In this document: positions 1 to 20,732 of the stretch, piece after piece
Layout of the letters: each line of letters starts with the position of its first letter
How positions within the stretch are numbered: the stretch's first letter is position 1
Origin: Breviolum minutum Mf 1.05b.01
Taxonomy: Eukaryota > Sar > Dinophyceae > Suessiales > Symbiodiniaceae
DNA: 64,000 nt
Reading direction: 5' to 3'
Assembly (NCBI GenBank): GCA_000507305.1
Contig: DF240777.1
Location: 89,355-153,354 of the forward strand
The notes under the pieces: generated by a model
Databases searched by the model: none
Told to the model about the DNA's origin: nothing
The model's input: the letters and a program-made list of their open reading frames with translations, nothing else
Made by a program: the position numbers and the translations under genes

Positions 1-10
1 TAGGCATGTC

Positions 11-12
11 GG

Positions 13-110
<98 letters not shown>

Positions 111-112
111 GC
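11..112 (+). repeat. (TTG)n microsatellite
   Basis: About 33 uninterrupted TTG units directly before the first visible exon of the gene ending at 9274. The homopolymeric open frames over it (poly-Val, poly-Leu) are repeat artefacts. Confidence 0.95.
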
Positions 113-119
113 TGTCAAG

Positions 120-9274
<9,155 letters not shown>

Positions 9275-9750
9275 GGGCCTGCGAAGCTCGAAAATTTTGG
9301 GCTGAAATATACGACTGGAAGTCGACCAGAGACAGGTCAGCTTGCATTCTTATGTACACTTGGCGGTTCAAAAAAGATGGCTTGCCCCTTGCCCCACTGC
9401 CGTTCTTTCCGATTTTGTTTCGGGGTTTGAGGAGTTCACCTCGTTTGCAACACGGCCCACCTCCAAAGATGTCTTGGTTTATCAGTTTATCACCTCTTAG
9501 TCAAGCACCTTTTGGGAGTGGCTAGTCATGTTTGACCCTGCAGCTCAGCAAGCTCGTAGGCTCGAAGCTCTCAAATCTCAGAGTGCGAAAGTGAGAAATG
9601 TGACTTAGACTCTGGACTCTAGAAATAGGTAGTGTCGGCAGTGTCACTTTAGAATGCAAAACCTAAGACTGCAATAGAACTCGGCATAGCCAATGTTGTA
9701 GGCATTTGTGAAGTAAAAGCCTCTAGCAGATTCTAGCAATTGTAGCTGCA
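9275..9750 (+). other. Intergenic region between the Gly/Lys-tail gene and the PAN gene
   Basis: 476 bp between the TAA of the upstream gene and the ATG of the PAN gene. I see no exon-like frame, no TATA-like box and no intact spliced-leader sequence in it. If both genes are trans-spliced separately, the leader acceptor should be one of the AG sites shortly before 9751. Confidence 0.5.
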
Positions 9751-10165
9751 ATGGCTATGTTCCTGTGGGTGGCTTTTTTATCAAGCACGGTCGTGCACGT
9801 GCTGGCGACAGAGTGTTTGATGATTGGCAAGGTTTATGAGGCCGTGAGTTCCCCTTGAACATGGCCTGTAGGTTTATGCAATCTAGCCATGGTTGGCCAA
9901 AAAGTCAAATTGTTGAACATTTCTGCGTATCAAGATAAACATGCCCATCCCTGCAGGCTGTGTCAAAACAGATGCAAGAGAATGTGATCTCGTGGGAAGA
10001 GTGTGCGCTGTTGTGCAACCAGACTGTTGCATGCAGTTTTTTTACATTCCAGCCCGAGAGTGCGTTCAAGAATGCATGCTGGATGATGGAGGTATCCTGC
10101 TTGCACTGCACATTTTTTGATTTCGACCCGTCGTCGTCGTTGTTGTTGTTGTTGTTATTATTGTT

Positions 10166-10200
<35 letters not shown>

Positions 10201-10268
10201 CCTTGTTGTGGTTGTTGTTGTTGTTGTTGTTGTCCTTGTTGTGGTTGATGATGTTGTTGTTGTTGTTC

Positions 10269-10303
<35 letters not shown>

Positions 10304-10343
10304 CTTGTTCTTGTTCTTGTTCTTGTTGCTGTTGTCGTTGTTG

Positions 10344-10405
<62 letters not shown>

Positions 10406-11261
10406 CGGTGTCGTCCTCGTTTTGCCATGTCAAAGATTGTGAACCGGTCCAAAGGATTCTCCACCTTCTGAAGCCAGCTTGGTGGATGATCCTTATGCTA
10501 TCAGTGGCTCCAAAGCTTGCTTGGCACAGAGACCAAAGTCGTTGCGACCTTGCCCGGAACCAGGAGTTTTCTATGAAGATAAGCTTCTTCCAGATCCCCA
10601 TTTGTGGACAGCCACCTGGCAACTTTGCCAAGCAAAATGCGCATCGCACAAGACTTGTAAGATGTTCAACTGGAAGCAGGACCAAAGTTGATGCTTGCAG
10701 TTTAAAAATTGTGACTGTAAAAGTACGTAAAAGTTATGTTCAAGCTTCGACCTGACCAGAGGAGACCAAAGCTTGACAAAACCCTGTAAGGACACCACTC
10801 CAAATGGTGGTTGTTGGATGCTACCAAGCAACGGCACCCAGTTTACGCAGTTTCACAAAGATCGTTACACCATCAGCGGCCTTGCCAAGTGTGACTGGGA
10901 GACAGTGACGGACACCGTCGAGCTTGAAGCAAAGGCGGGGGAACAAGGCAAGGTAATTTTGGATTGTCGCGCCAATCACACCCTCTACAACGACATGGAG
11001 CTTCCAGCGCCAAAGATGTATTTGGAGAAGTGGGAAGATTGCCAGGCTGCCTGCGACAGCAGTGATGCCTGCGAGGCGTATAGCTTTAAATCGGACACCA
11101 CTCCAAAAGGTGGCTGTTGGCTATTTCGTACCCTGAAGTATGGCACCAAGATCGCAGATGACAAGGCCATCACAGGCCGTAAGTGGTGCAAGATTCCTTC
11201 AACGCAACTTGCCAGTGATTTATATAATTCCATAATAATCTTGAAATCGGGACAGTCTTGA
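9751..11261 (+). CDS. Secreted protein with three PAN/Apple domains (complete, 4 exons, about 307 aa)
   Basis: Exons 9751-9843, 9957-10091, 10455-10679 and 10791-11261; all junctions keep phase 0. Exon 1 encodes a signal peptide: Met, a hydrophobic run (FLWVAFLSSTVVHVLA), then TEC as the likely start of the mature protein. Three PAN/Apple-type repeats follow. Each has a Trp-X2-Cys-X3-Cys centre (SWEECALLC, TWQLCQAKC, KWEDCQAAC), a later Cys in GGCW or ACWM, and a C-terminal ISG/ITG...C (YAISGSKAC, YTISGLAKC, KAITGRKWC). PAN/Apple domains bind protein or carbohydrate ligands and are disulphide-bonded, so a secreted or surface role is expected; the ligand is unknown. The third intron (10680-10790) has no GT at its donor: frame and the match between domains 2 and 3 (WKQ|DTTPNGGC against KSDTTPKGGC) place it at CAG|GACC...AAG|GACA, a GA-AG intron. 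The start is chosen for its signal peptide and the GTGAGT donor that follows. Confidence 0.85.
10131..10405 (+). repeat. Imperfect (TTG)n satellite inside PAN gene intron 2
   Basis: About 275 bp of TTG units with variants (TTC, TCC, GTC, ATT) that form higher-order blocks such as repeated TTGTTC. It fills most of the intron 10092-10454. The poly-Leu, poly-Val and poly-Gln frames on both strands are artefacts. Confidence 0.95.
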
Positions 11262-11690
11262 GCAACAAGTAGTGAAGTGTCATTGCGACAATATGAAACA
11301 TTAAATTAGAATCGGAATGCAGGGCTGCTGGAAACCAGAAGGAATGGAAGTTACCTGGAGTATGGAGAAATGCCCAACGATACAAACTTGGAGGAACAAA
11401 GTTAGTAGGAACCCAAAGCAAACCTAACCGTAAGAGTCGAAGCACAAGCAGCCTCCATGGTGACTTTGAAAAGGGGGGGACAAAAGATGTGTGCTTTGAA
11501 ACAAGCTTTGCGAAAGGCAACACAGAAAAACATCACCATTTGCAGAGGAAAGATGTGGACGGCATATGACGGTGTTTCAGGGGGGAAAAGAAAAAATCTA
11601 GGAAGATCCAACACCAGCGCTATGGGAATTCTTTGTTGGATGTTTTGCCTCACTCCTGTTTAATTTACACATTTTGATACAATTCTCTTG
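11262..11690 (+). other. Repeat-derived sequence downstream of the PAN gene
   Basis: No gene is supported. Parts (a GCGAAAGGCAACACAGAAA block near 11511-11530 and the AAAAATCTAGGAAGATC block near 11590) recur at about 13785-13845, so this is an older, diverged copy of the local repeat family. Confidence 0.6.
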
Positions 11691-11691
11691 T

Positions 11692-13300
11692 CGACTGTAT
11701 TTGGGTTCTGGATTCGGTCAAGGTCCAGTGGAACCGTTGGGGTACAAGCTCCAGCTCCAGTTCCGGCTAATCCCATCCCCGTGACCACGGGTGTGTGACT
11801 TGACAGGAAATGTGAAGGGTTGCTGAAAAGAGGGGCACATGGAAAAAAGGAGAGAGACTAGGCATGACTAGGACTAGGCTCTTGAACACTAGCGCCATGG
11901 GATTTTTCTCCCAAATAGTTTTAGCTATAGGGCTATAGGGGTTCTTACTTCAAGTATAGGGGTGAGGGTTCGCAGATTTTTTGCATTCGTTTCGGAGGAG
12001 CTGTCGGGCAGGGTGTCGTCCGAGGTGTCGTTTGATGTGTGTATGGGTGAGGGCTCGCAGATTTTGATTCATTTTGGGGGGGCTTGCACCGAGATTCGTA
12101 AAGGAGTACTAAATCAACATGTTGGCATACAACCCACAGTCTTTTGTTTCAGTTTCGTTTTCATTCACCGTCTGCCTCGACACCCATGAAATTCTTCATT
12201 CATATTCTTATTTATGTTTTAGATACCATATTTGTATTTGTGTTTGCATCTTGCCTCTGAATATCTTATATATAATATATATACATAGATTAAAAAACAA
12301 TTGAATCGGTTAAACACATTGCGGAAATGGCTGATACCTTTCCATGCTATTTGGGGTCTATGCCGGTATGATTTGTTAGATCTTTTTCCCTCACTCCTGT
12401 TTACGCATCAATTCTCTTGTCGACTGTATTTGGGTTCTGGATTCGGTCAAGGTCCAGTGGAACCGTTGGGGTACAAGCTCCAGCTCCAGTTCCAGCTAAT
12501 CCCATCCCCGTGACCACGGGTGTGTGACTTGACAGGAAATGTGAAGGGTTGCTGAAAAGACGGGCACATGGAAAAAAGGAGCGAGACTAGGCATGACTAG
12601 GACTAGGCTCTTGAACACTAGCGCCATGGGATTTTTCTTCCAAATAGTTTTAGCTATAGGGCTATAGGGGTTCTTACTTCAAGTATAGGGGTGAGGGTTC
12701 GCAGATTTTTTGCATTCGTTTCGGGGGAGCTGTCGCGCAGGGTGTCGTCCGAGGTGTCGTTTGATGTGTGTATGGGTGAGGGCTCGCAGATTTTGATTCA
12801 TTTTGGGGGGGCTTGCACCGAGATTCGTAAAGGAGTACTAAATCAACATGTTGGCATACAACCCACAGTCTTTTGTTTCAGTTTCGTTTTCATTCACCGT
12901 CTGCCTCGACACCCATGAAATTCTTCATTCATATTCTTATTTATGTTTTAGATACTATATTTGTATTTGTGTTTGCATCTTGCCTCTGAATATCTTATAT
13001 ATATATATACATAGATTAAAAAACAATTGAATCGGTTAAACACATTGCGGAAATGGCTGATACCTTTCCATGCTATTTGGGGTCTATGCCGGTATGATTT
13101 GTTAGATCTTTTTCCCTCACTCCTGTTTACGCATCAATTCTCTTGTCGACTGTATTTGGGTTCTGGATTCGGTCAAGGTCCAGTGGAACCGTTGGGGTAC
13201 AAGCTCCAGCTCCAGTTCCAGCTAATCCCATCCCCGTGACCACGGGTGTGTGACTTGACAGGAAATGTGAAGGGTTGCTGAAAAGAGACGCACATGGAAA
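11692..13300 (+). repeat. Tandem duplication, 729-bp and 726-bp units plus a partial third copy
   Basis: The sequence starting CGACTGTATTTGGGTTCTGG occurs at 11692, 12421 and 13147, so units are 729 and 726 bp. Copy 3 stops matching near 13300. The two full copies differ at only about a dozen positions by eye, plus a TA-run length change near 12270 and 12997, so the duplication is recent. Each copy carries the same small open frames (75 and 70 codons), which look non-coding. Flanking blocks at 11280-11640 and 13640-14030 are diverged members of the same family. Confidence 0.9.
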
Positions 13301-14165
13301 ACAATCCGGCATCAACAGAAAAGCTATGTAGTTGTTTTCCAAGTCGACGAAAGTGCTATTAAAGCGTTGCTTGGAGGGCTGTCTACTTCCCGTTGCAAGA
13401 ATCTCCAAAATCGACAATCTAAAGGAAAACCTGCGAGGAAGCCATGAGAAAGCCGTGGCAGTTTTTGTTCAACTCTCATGTGATCCGTTTCACGATCGCG
13501 TTAGTAGATTGCTAGCAGGTTTGCTCGGTGAAGAAATCAGATTTCATAAGTACTCAGAAAGTGGAGCATCAGGACACATTTAGCTCGGTCAAGCATGTAG
13601 TCTGTCGCAAGCATGTTTGGGAAATTACTTCTTTAAAAACTGCTTGCGTAAAAGTGAAAACGCTGCAAGCAGAAGTGGGGGGCAAAAAGCACCAAAGAAT
13701 TCCGAGCAACTCGCAACGTTTCGCAACCGTGTTACTTGATGCTGCACAATCTCCTGGACATTTCATATCGTTACGCACAAGCTCTGCGAAAGGCAACACA
13801 GAAACAAAAACACCTGACACAGAAGGAAAAATCTAGGAAGATCTAGGAGAGAGAGGGCATGACAAGGACTAGGCTATGAAACACTAGGCGTCCTGGGAAT
13901 TTTTGGTAGATCTTTTTCCGGCAAGGTCCAGTGGAAGCCTTGGTGCACAAGCTCCGGTCACCGTGACCCATCCCGTCACCACGGGTGTGTGACTTGACAG
14001 GAAATGTAAAGGGTTGCTATAGATGTTCCGTATCCAAAAATGCAAGGGAAAGCTGGGAAGAAAAAGGTGAAGAGAGACATGGAAAACAAAGCAGCAATTT
14101 ATCAAAAAATTGAAAAACTGACATGGCTTCCACACTCTCTTCTGTTGCAGCATGGTTGTGGGTCA
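13300..14165 (+). repeat. Diverged copies of the local repeat family, no gene seen
   Basis: 13920-14020 repeats, with substitutions, the segment from AAGGTCCAGTGGAA to GGTGTGTGACTTGACAGG that is also found at 11721, 12450 and 13176. 13785-13890 matches the block near 11511-11640. I see nothing protein-like between them. Confidence 0.6.
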
Positions 14166-14168
14166 TGA

Positions 14169-14558
14169 TGGTGCAACTTTCCATGTTTGCTCTGCTCGGA
14201 ACGGACTCCAAGGTCAAGTGGAAACCCAACAAAAAGCTCAACCGGAGGGCCAAACTACATTTGGCTCATCCTCTGTGCATGTTTCCTTGCAATGGCTTGC
14301 TGTTTTGGCTTCCTCTGCTTGGCATTTCGCCAACGAAAAAGTCCCAAGAAGAGAGCTGTGGAGGTTGAATCGTCAGATGAAGAGCGTCCCGTCTTGGCTG
14401 CGGCTCCTGCTCCACCTGTAGCTTCAGTGGCTCCACCGGCTGCAGTGCCTTTAGTTGCCCCTCAAGCTCCGCCACCTGTGACCTACTATCGCGTCAAACC
14501 CATGTCTGCTAGGCCGCCTCTGCTGGAACCTAGTGAACCAGTAGCTGATAGGGCTTAG
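14169..14558 (+). CDS. C-terminal part of a single-pass membrane protein
   Basis: The frame is open from 14169 to the TAG at 14556-14558. It gives a Ser/Thr/Gly-rich lead, one strong membrane segment (YIWLILCACFLAMACCFGF and on to CLAF), a basic stop-transfer RQRKSPKKR, an acidic ESSDEE, then a Pro/Ala-rich cytoplasmic tail ending EPVADRA. This is the usual layout of the end of a type I membrane protein. The true exon start lies at an AG within about 14210-14245. Upstream exons were not found, and the repeats before it make the 5' part uncertain. No family is recognised. A second frame over the same bases (start 14152) lacks the membrane topology and is taken as a shadow. Confidence 0.55.
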   Translation, partial: WCNFPCLLCSERTPRSSGNPTKSSTGGPNYIWLILCACFLAMACCFGFLCLAFRQRKSPKKRAVEVESSDEERPVLAAAPAPPVASVAPPAAVPLVAPQAPPPVTYYRVKPMSARPPLLEPSEPVADRA

Positions 14559-15240
14559 CATGACTTGGTAGCGGTACAACACGCACACTGATTGGCAATT
14601 CTCCTGAACAGTCACGAATCATACATGCCGCCTCTATCTTTTCTTTTGCTGATCTCAATTGTATTTTTATGTCACAAGCAGATCAACGATGATGATTTGG
14701 CCAGTTGTCGCCCAAAGAGGCAATTTCGATCTGGGTTGGGCAGTCACAAACATGATTTTTTTTAACCGAGTATGGGCTCGGCCGACTTTGGCAAGTCGCA
14801 GGGTTTGTGATGTGATTGGGATATACTTACAGTCAGCTAGATCACCAATGAGTATCAGAGTCATCAGACCAACTTGCATTTTGGTGCTGGCAAGAAGCCC
14901 TTGACTCTCAACCCAGAAATAGAGCCTCTCTATCAGGAATATGTTAACATTCCATGTCAACATGTCATTTTCAGAACATTTTGTCACACATAGTCGGCAC
15001 CCAAAGCGTTGGGAGAACTTCTATGAGGCTCTAGACGTACACTGTTTCTCCATGTACTGATGGCCATGAAATAGTGGTTCACTTTGCCAAAATTGCGTCC
15101 TTTCCCTTCGAACTGAGCATCAGTTTTGCATGTAGAAAAGGTCGAAGGCTGGCACCTCCTTTCAACTTGCGGCAACGGCATATCTAAGAATGATCTCCAG
15201 GCATTCGTTGATATTCAAATGGTGCTTATCTGGTACCTGC
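14559..15240 (+). other. No feature seen
   Basis: Gap between the membrane-protein tail and the first exon assigned to the PX gene. Open frames on both strands here are short and have no splice-bounded, protein-like segments. Confidence 0.4.
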
Positions 15241-15242
15241 AA

Positions 15243-17233
15243 GTACGAGTTGAGAGGTCAATGAAATATCTGGGGGAAATTCAGGAGAATAATTTTACTG
15301 CACAGCAAGTCAAGAAGAAACTTAAGGTTTGACCTGCCCCACACCTGCAGAATGTTCAGGTCGGCTGCTACTGATACCCTTGCAGGCTGCAGATGCAGCA
15401 ATGATCAGCAATGGTTCGAATGTGGAAAAGGGGCCTGGCAAAGTGTTTGGATTCTGTGTCTTATGTCCAATTTGTTTCACACCTTGCATTTGCAGCACTA
15501 GATAACAGTGGAATGTCACAAGCATGCCAGCTGAAACTTCTACTATATCAGCTTCAGATTTTGGACTCCATTCTTTCAGGTGCAGCATCATATCTGGTTT
15601 GTTAGCTGTTGGCATATGACGTTTGGTGAAGTGGCGCATAGGGTGGCTTCAAAAGCTGCTTCATCCCGCTTGGATTCGCCGTGGCTCGAGCTTCAATCGC
15701 ATGACGCCTGGGTGAGTGGAGCGCCAGGGGCCATGAACCTTGATGGCTTCTGAGGAAGACATGTCATTGGGATTATTAGCTGTGCTTCAAAGACGCATTG
15801 TGTAAGTGGAATGAACGAACAACCACCGCTCTTCATTCATTTTGCTTCGAATCACACTTGAGTGACTGGTTTTGTAGTGTTAGAACATTTAGTGAAATCA
15901 TGTTCTTCACGCACACGCCACAAAAAAACATCACCGAAAAAGTTGCGAGCAATTTTGTATTGCTTGGTCTCCTCGGGCCGGATCCCAGCAAGATGAGCAA
16001 GGCACGGTGTCGCCTTAGCGCTCGTTTGGTTGCTCATGTGAAGTTTGTCTCTGGCCGTTGTTGAAAGCACATATTTTTTCCACAAGCCATTTTAGTCTGG
16101 ATATGTCTGGATTATAGGTGTCTTGGATTGTCTTAGCGTCTTTGGAGCTAGTGACCCACTGAACACTGCACAGTCGGCAAAGGCGCATTGGATTCTTAAG
16201 CTTGCTTCAGGCGCAAACTGCCAATGGGAGATGACTGCCCTGGCAGATCTTTCGGCCAATGTCTACAAGGCCTCCGGTTTTGTATCAAAAGCAGAGCTAA
16301 TGGCATGCATTCGACTCATTCGACATACGAAATGATTCGAAACGCCGTGTAGAGTTCCTTTGAGGCAGGACCGACCTGGGATCATACGACCTATCAGTGA
16401 GTCTGGCTTGTTTCTCCAGAAGTTTGCTTCGATGGTTGAGAGGCACTGGACACTGGAGTTGAGAGGGTGACATGTTGACTCTTTGCTGAGCTTGATCCTC
16501 TTTGCCAGGTACTACATCCAGCTGAGATATGGGGAGAAGTCTTGGGAGGCAAATGCCATGAGCGAAGTTACCAAAAAGCTATGAGAAAACTGCAACATCC
16601 AGCAACAACCTTTACCATTACAGTACAGCCGATACAAGCAGAACTTCCGCCTCTGGAAGGTGGCAAAACGATTCAGCGAATTTGACACCTTGCTACAAAG
16701 TTTGGCCAACAATCGTTTTGGTGGTTTGCAACATCCTCAGAATGTTTAGTTTGAGCCCAAAATGGTAGTCATGAGAAGTCCTTGGTGCTGGTGTGATCTC
16801 AAACGCTTCGAAGACCTTATGTTTCGCACCACTCCGTTGATATCAGATGCGAGGCCAAAGCTTCCAGCGAAGACCTTGCTAGGTTCTCCCATGGATCAGG
16901 CCAATTAATCTTATGGTCTGGACAGTGAAACCTAGATATTGCAGCAAGGAGACTAAGCTATACAGTTCTACAAACAGATCTTACCTCAACCAGTTGCTGT
17001 ACCTGGTCTTGAATCTGCCAGACTTGCTTTTACCAGGCTGCCATTGATGCGCGGAAGGAGCAGTGCCATGCTTAGCAAGCACAAGTGACCGGCCCAAGAA
17101 CGATCCTGGCATGATCTTCAGCATTGATCTTCTGAGCACAGAGCGTTGCGTTTTAATCTTTTTTCTATAGTAGGACTGAGCAGATGCTGCTCTGATCAGG
17201 TTGCGGATCCTTCTGCAAGATCTACTTCTGAGG
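15243..17233 (+). CDS. PX (phox homology) domain protein, partial
   Basis: Exons with kept phase are about 15255-15326 (helical, QQVKKKLK), 15385-15441, 16509-16548, 16624 to about 16710, 16857-16893, and probably 17200-17232. The three exons around 16.5-16.9 kb build a PX domain: YYIQLRYGEKSWE, then LWKVAKRFSEFDTLLQSL (the R-[RK]-[FY]-x-x-F-x-x-L signature), then RPKLPAKTLLGS (the lP-x-lP-x-K-T/L proline loop). PX domains bind phosphoinositides, usually PI3P, and send proteins to endosomal membranes; the Arg in KRFSEF is the usual lipid-contact residue. Donors are GC and GT. A 7-bp repeat GATCAGG sits at both ends of the last intron (16888 and 17194). An exon at about 15644-15713 and one in 16150-16330 may also belong. 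Neither the start nor the stop was fixed. A sorting-nexin-like role is an inference. Confidence 0.65.
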
Positions 17234-17389
17234 TCTTGTGGACTTGTGTTTCAATGCGATAAGATTGTGTCTGTTTCCCAAAACAGTATTGAGTATTAGA
17301 TATGACAATGCAGTGATAATTACGCAATGTCTTTCCGGCAAAGACCTCGTTGTGTTTTCTGCACCGTAGCAAATGTGTGTGTGTGTGTG

Positions 17390-17992
17390 TGTGAATACAA
17401 CTAGAAACACGGTGACTTGGTTTTGACTTCATGATGCTATGTTCGACTTGCTGAAAAACAGGCTGATTTCTCCGATTTTCCGATATGTCGATTTTGCAAT
17501 TTCGATTTCCAACTTCGATTTTCATGTTTGTCACCACTTCCGTTTTCCATTCGATTTTCGTGTCTTCAATTCCACAAAGCAGGGGGGCAGTGAACCTCAT
17601 TCCATCCACTGCCCAAATGAAGACGGTGGTTTGAGACTGTGATATCTTCGAGGGACGCCTCGAAGACGTACCTGCAACATTTTGATATGGCAAGGGGCTA
17701 AGCCAAGAACCCCATTTTTCCCGATTGTTATCCGATTGGTTTTCGAAGTTTATCCGATGATGATCCGATCCACCGTCGAACTTTTTCCGATCCTTTTGGG
17801 ACTCATTTCGACGATTTCAATGTTTCAACCATCAATTTCGATGACCTCGGCAAATGGGACTATGCTATTCTCCGATGATCGTCTATTAGGACTATGGTTT
17901 GTTATGTTTGTTTTAACAGAGGCCTTTTTCACTTCGATGATCTACTTCGCACTTCACCAGACAATCATGTAGAACTGTCATCAGTGTGTGTA
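17390..17992 (+). repeat. Left direct repeat of the LTR-like element
   Basis: Matches 20088-20732. It is preceded by a (GT)n run (17371-17393) that blurs the exact left edge. Confidence 0.6.
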
Positions 17993-20087
17993 CGTCCTCC
18001 GGGTGCTACGTCATCTCGAATTCGATTTCCGCAGCCGTTTGCTGTCTCGATCGATCCGATACTCCTCACGATTCCGTCCCGATTTCCGACTGGGTTACAC
18101 CTTCCGCATTTCAGCTGGACCCGGCTTTCGTTGATGATCCTTCGGAAATTGACCTCAGAGATGCACATTTCCATACCGCTGGCAACCATTTCATTCTGCA
18201 TCACTTGGACTACTACATTTTGTACCACAATCGCCTGAAGCTTCAGCACTACATTGATGTCTTGAGCATGCAGACCCAGCAGGTCAATCAACATTACCAG
18301 ATGATATTCCTTTGGGCATCAGAAACAGCCAACGTACATAGAAGGTGGACCTGCGCATTGACAAAGCCATGGGCCACTCAGAAGACTCCCGCTGATACTT
18401 ACCAAACAAGATGAGGCCACCGATTTTTCTTCGAAACCGACTATATCAAGGAAGTGAAACATCCCCCACCTTTCATACCTCAACTGACTCGACGAGCCAG
18501 TTTTAGCTGATCCCGTTTGAACTGCTTGAAAAAGATGTGTCAAGTTTCTTCTTTTTTCCTTTCCGTCTGTCAGAAGCTACATTCAGACGCTACAATTACG
18601 CTTAACGTTTGTGGCATAGGGCTACTCCTAGAACGTTCTTGCCGGCGAGTTTTTGGCTATCAGCTACTGTCCGGTTTCACGTTTCTAGTTCTGACACGAT
18701 GTCTGACCGGCGGTCACCATCTCCAAACAGAAGATCAATTAGCTATTTCCAGCCGCTGACCAACGCAGTCGAGATTCAGGTCCTGGTCAATTTGAAACTT
18801 CTCTTGCCTCACCAACGCCAAAAGAGACTACTCAACGAAGACCCAGAACTTGGAAACTGTCCGGTCTTGCATCTTAGCAAACCGCGAGACCTATATCTGC
18901 GCATCGATGACATCGAAATACCCTGGGAAAACATTGACCATTTCAATTCCACAAAAAGACTTCAGACTGACTTTCGATGTTCTCAAGGATGGCAAGATGT
19001 ACCACCACCCCGTGGCACATGACCATACCATCTACCAAACAATGTTATATTGGGAACTTTCTTGGTCTTCTCCTACTCTTTGCTTCACGGCTCGACCACC
19101 CTACAACTCCTAGCGTCTATGAAGGAAAAAGGACCTATGCATTCAGACATCATGACAAGAGGCTAGGCCGCACCTCCATGGGCCCTTGTAAGTGGCAAGA
19201 GGCTAAGCCTAGAACCTCACATGGTGTTTGATGTTTGACTGTTTTGCTCTTCGCTAGATTTGTTGATCTCAATTTCATTTCGATCCGTTTCGCTTTGATC
19301 TTCTCCGCCATGGCATCATCCTACAATGCTAATCGGAATGGAGAGCAAACCCTCCTTGGACACAAGATACTCCTTTGGAATCGCTTCAGGGCCTCCGAAC
19401 ACTTCTCAGCAGCCCACCGGCGGTCCTGCGAGAGCACCTATCTCCACACATCCAAGGTTTGATGGATGCCATATTACAAGGAGTTGCTGATGAGGCCAAT
19501 ACGATGACAAAGTCCCTTGGAACCATCTACGCGGAGTACCGCCGTGATTATGGCCCAACAACAAGAGAATAATTCAGTATCTGGAAATGTGTTGCAATAC
19601 ACCCACATCTTTCCAAGGCCTACAATGCCAACACTCCTACTCAGACCGGGGAGTACTATGAATGGCAGAAGATGGGAGTAGTAGATCTGTGGATCAGAAG
19701 AACATGGCGTGCACAGAACAGCTGGCAGATGTTGACCATGAACCAAGAAGAGGAGGATGCTCAAACCACGAGACGGACCACGTACACCCATCAATCTTCC
19801 ATCATTGTTGAATTCGGCCATGGAGTCAAGCTCATCGGAAGAGAAACAGTCATCTGTCCGCCGGATCCTTGAGATGTCCCGTGGATTGTTGAGCACGGCA
19901 GTCACCAGTGACAGCACACTACGTTCCCGATCTCCGCGCATTTCAACTCCGGCAGCTCCACCATGAGATGTACCAAAATCCGGACCAATCACTTCCTCGA
20001 CATTGAGCCGACCTGACAATGACCCTGCCATGCCCAAATGTGAAACGTTTCGAGCCAGTCCATTGCCGGCCTCCGGGGGCGTGTTTG

Positions 20088-20732
20088 TGAACACACCTAG
20101 AAACACAGTGACTTGGTTTTGACTTCATGATGCTATGTTCGACTGGCTGAAAAACAGGCTGATTTCTCCGATTTTCCGATATGTCGATTTTGCAATTTCG
20201 ATTTTCCAACTTCGATTTGCATGTTTGTCACCACTTCCGTTTTCCATTCGATTTTCGTGTCTTCAAGTCCACAAAGCAGGGGGACACAGCATATCACTGG
20301 GAGTGTGTCCAACTGTCCAACGAAGCTACCAATGATATGGGATACTGGATTTGATCAATCCAGCGTACCTGCAAGTTTACTGAAGTGGCAAGAGGCTAAG
20401 CCAAGGACCTCCTTTTGATAGGCTGTCCACCCCGATTCCAATTCGATTTTTTTCGGTTTCAATCCGATTGCAATTCGACCTTCATCCGATTTCTTTTCGA
20501 TTTCAATCCGATGTCAATACGGTCTTCATTTTGCATACAGCTCGAAATCTGATGGAGAAATAGGACGACATGCAAAAATAGGACGACTTGGACAATCTGG
20601 TCTTCTTTTACTTTTAGGACCTACTTACAATGTTTTGTGTTAATAGAGGCCTATATGACTTCAATGCTCTACTTCGAACTACACCAGACAATCATGTAGA
20701 ACTGTCATCAGTGTGTCCTAGATGTCATCCTC
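20088..20732 (+). repeat. Right direct repeat of the LTR-like element
   Basis: Matches 17390-17992. It contains extra CGATTT-rich sequence, so it is about 40 bp longer. Confidence 0.6.

Noticed and set aside
12301-13239. Repeated 70- and 75-codon frames in the tandem units
   Set aside because: They are identical because the DNA is duplicated. Nothing indicates coding, such as splice sites or a domain.
16747-16770. Possible relic of the dinoflagellate spliced leader (reverse complement of TTGAGCCCAAAATGG)
   Set aside because: It differs from the leader by an inserted base, lies antisense inside the PX gene between two exons, and is not next to a start codon. A chance match in 64 kb is plausible.
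19474-20106. 210-codon minus-strand frame inside the repeat element
   Set aside because: It has no known motif and lies opposite several broken plus frames of the element. It may be antisense to the decayed element ORF.
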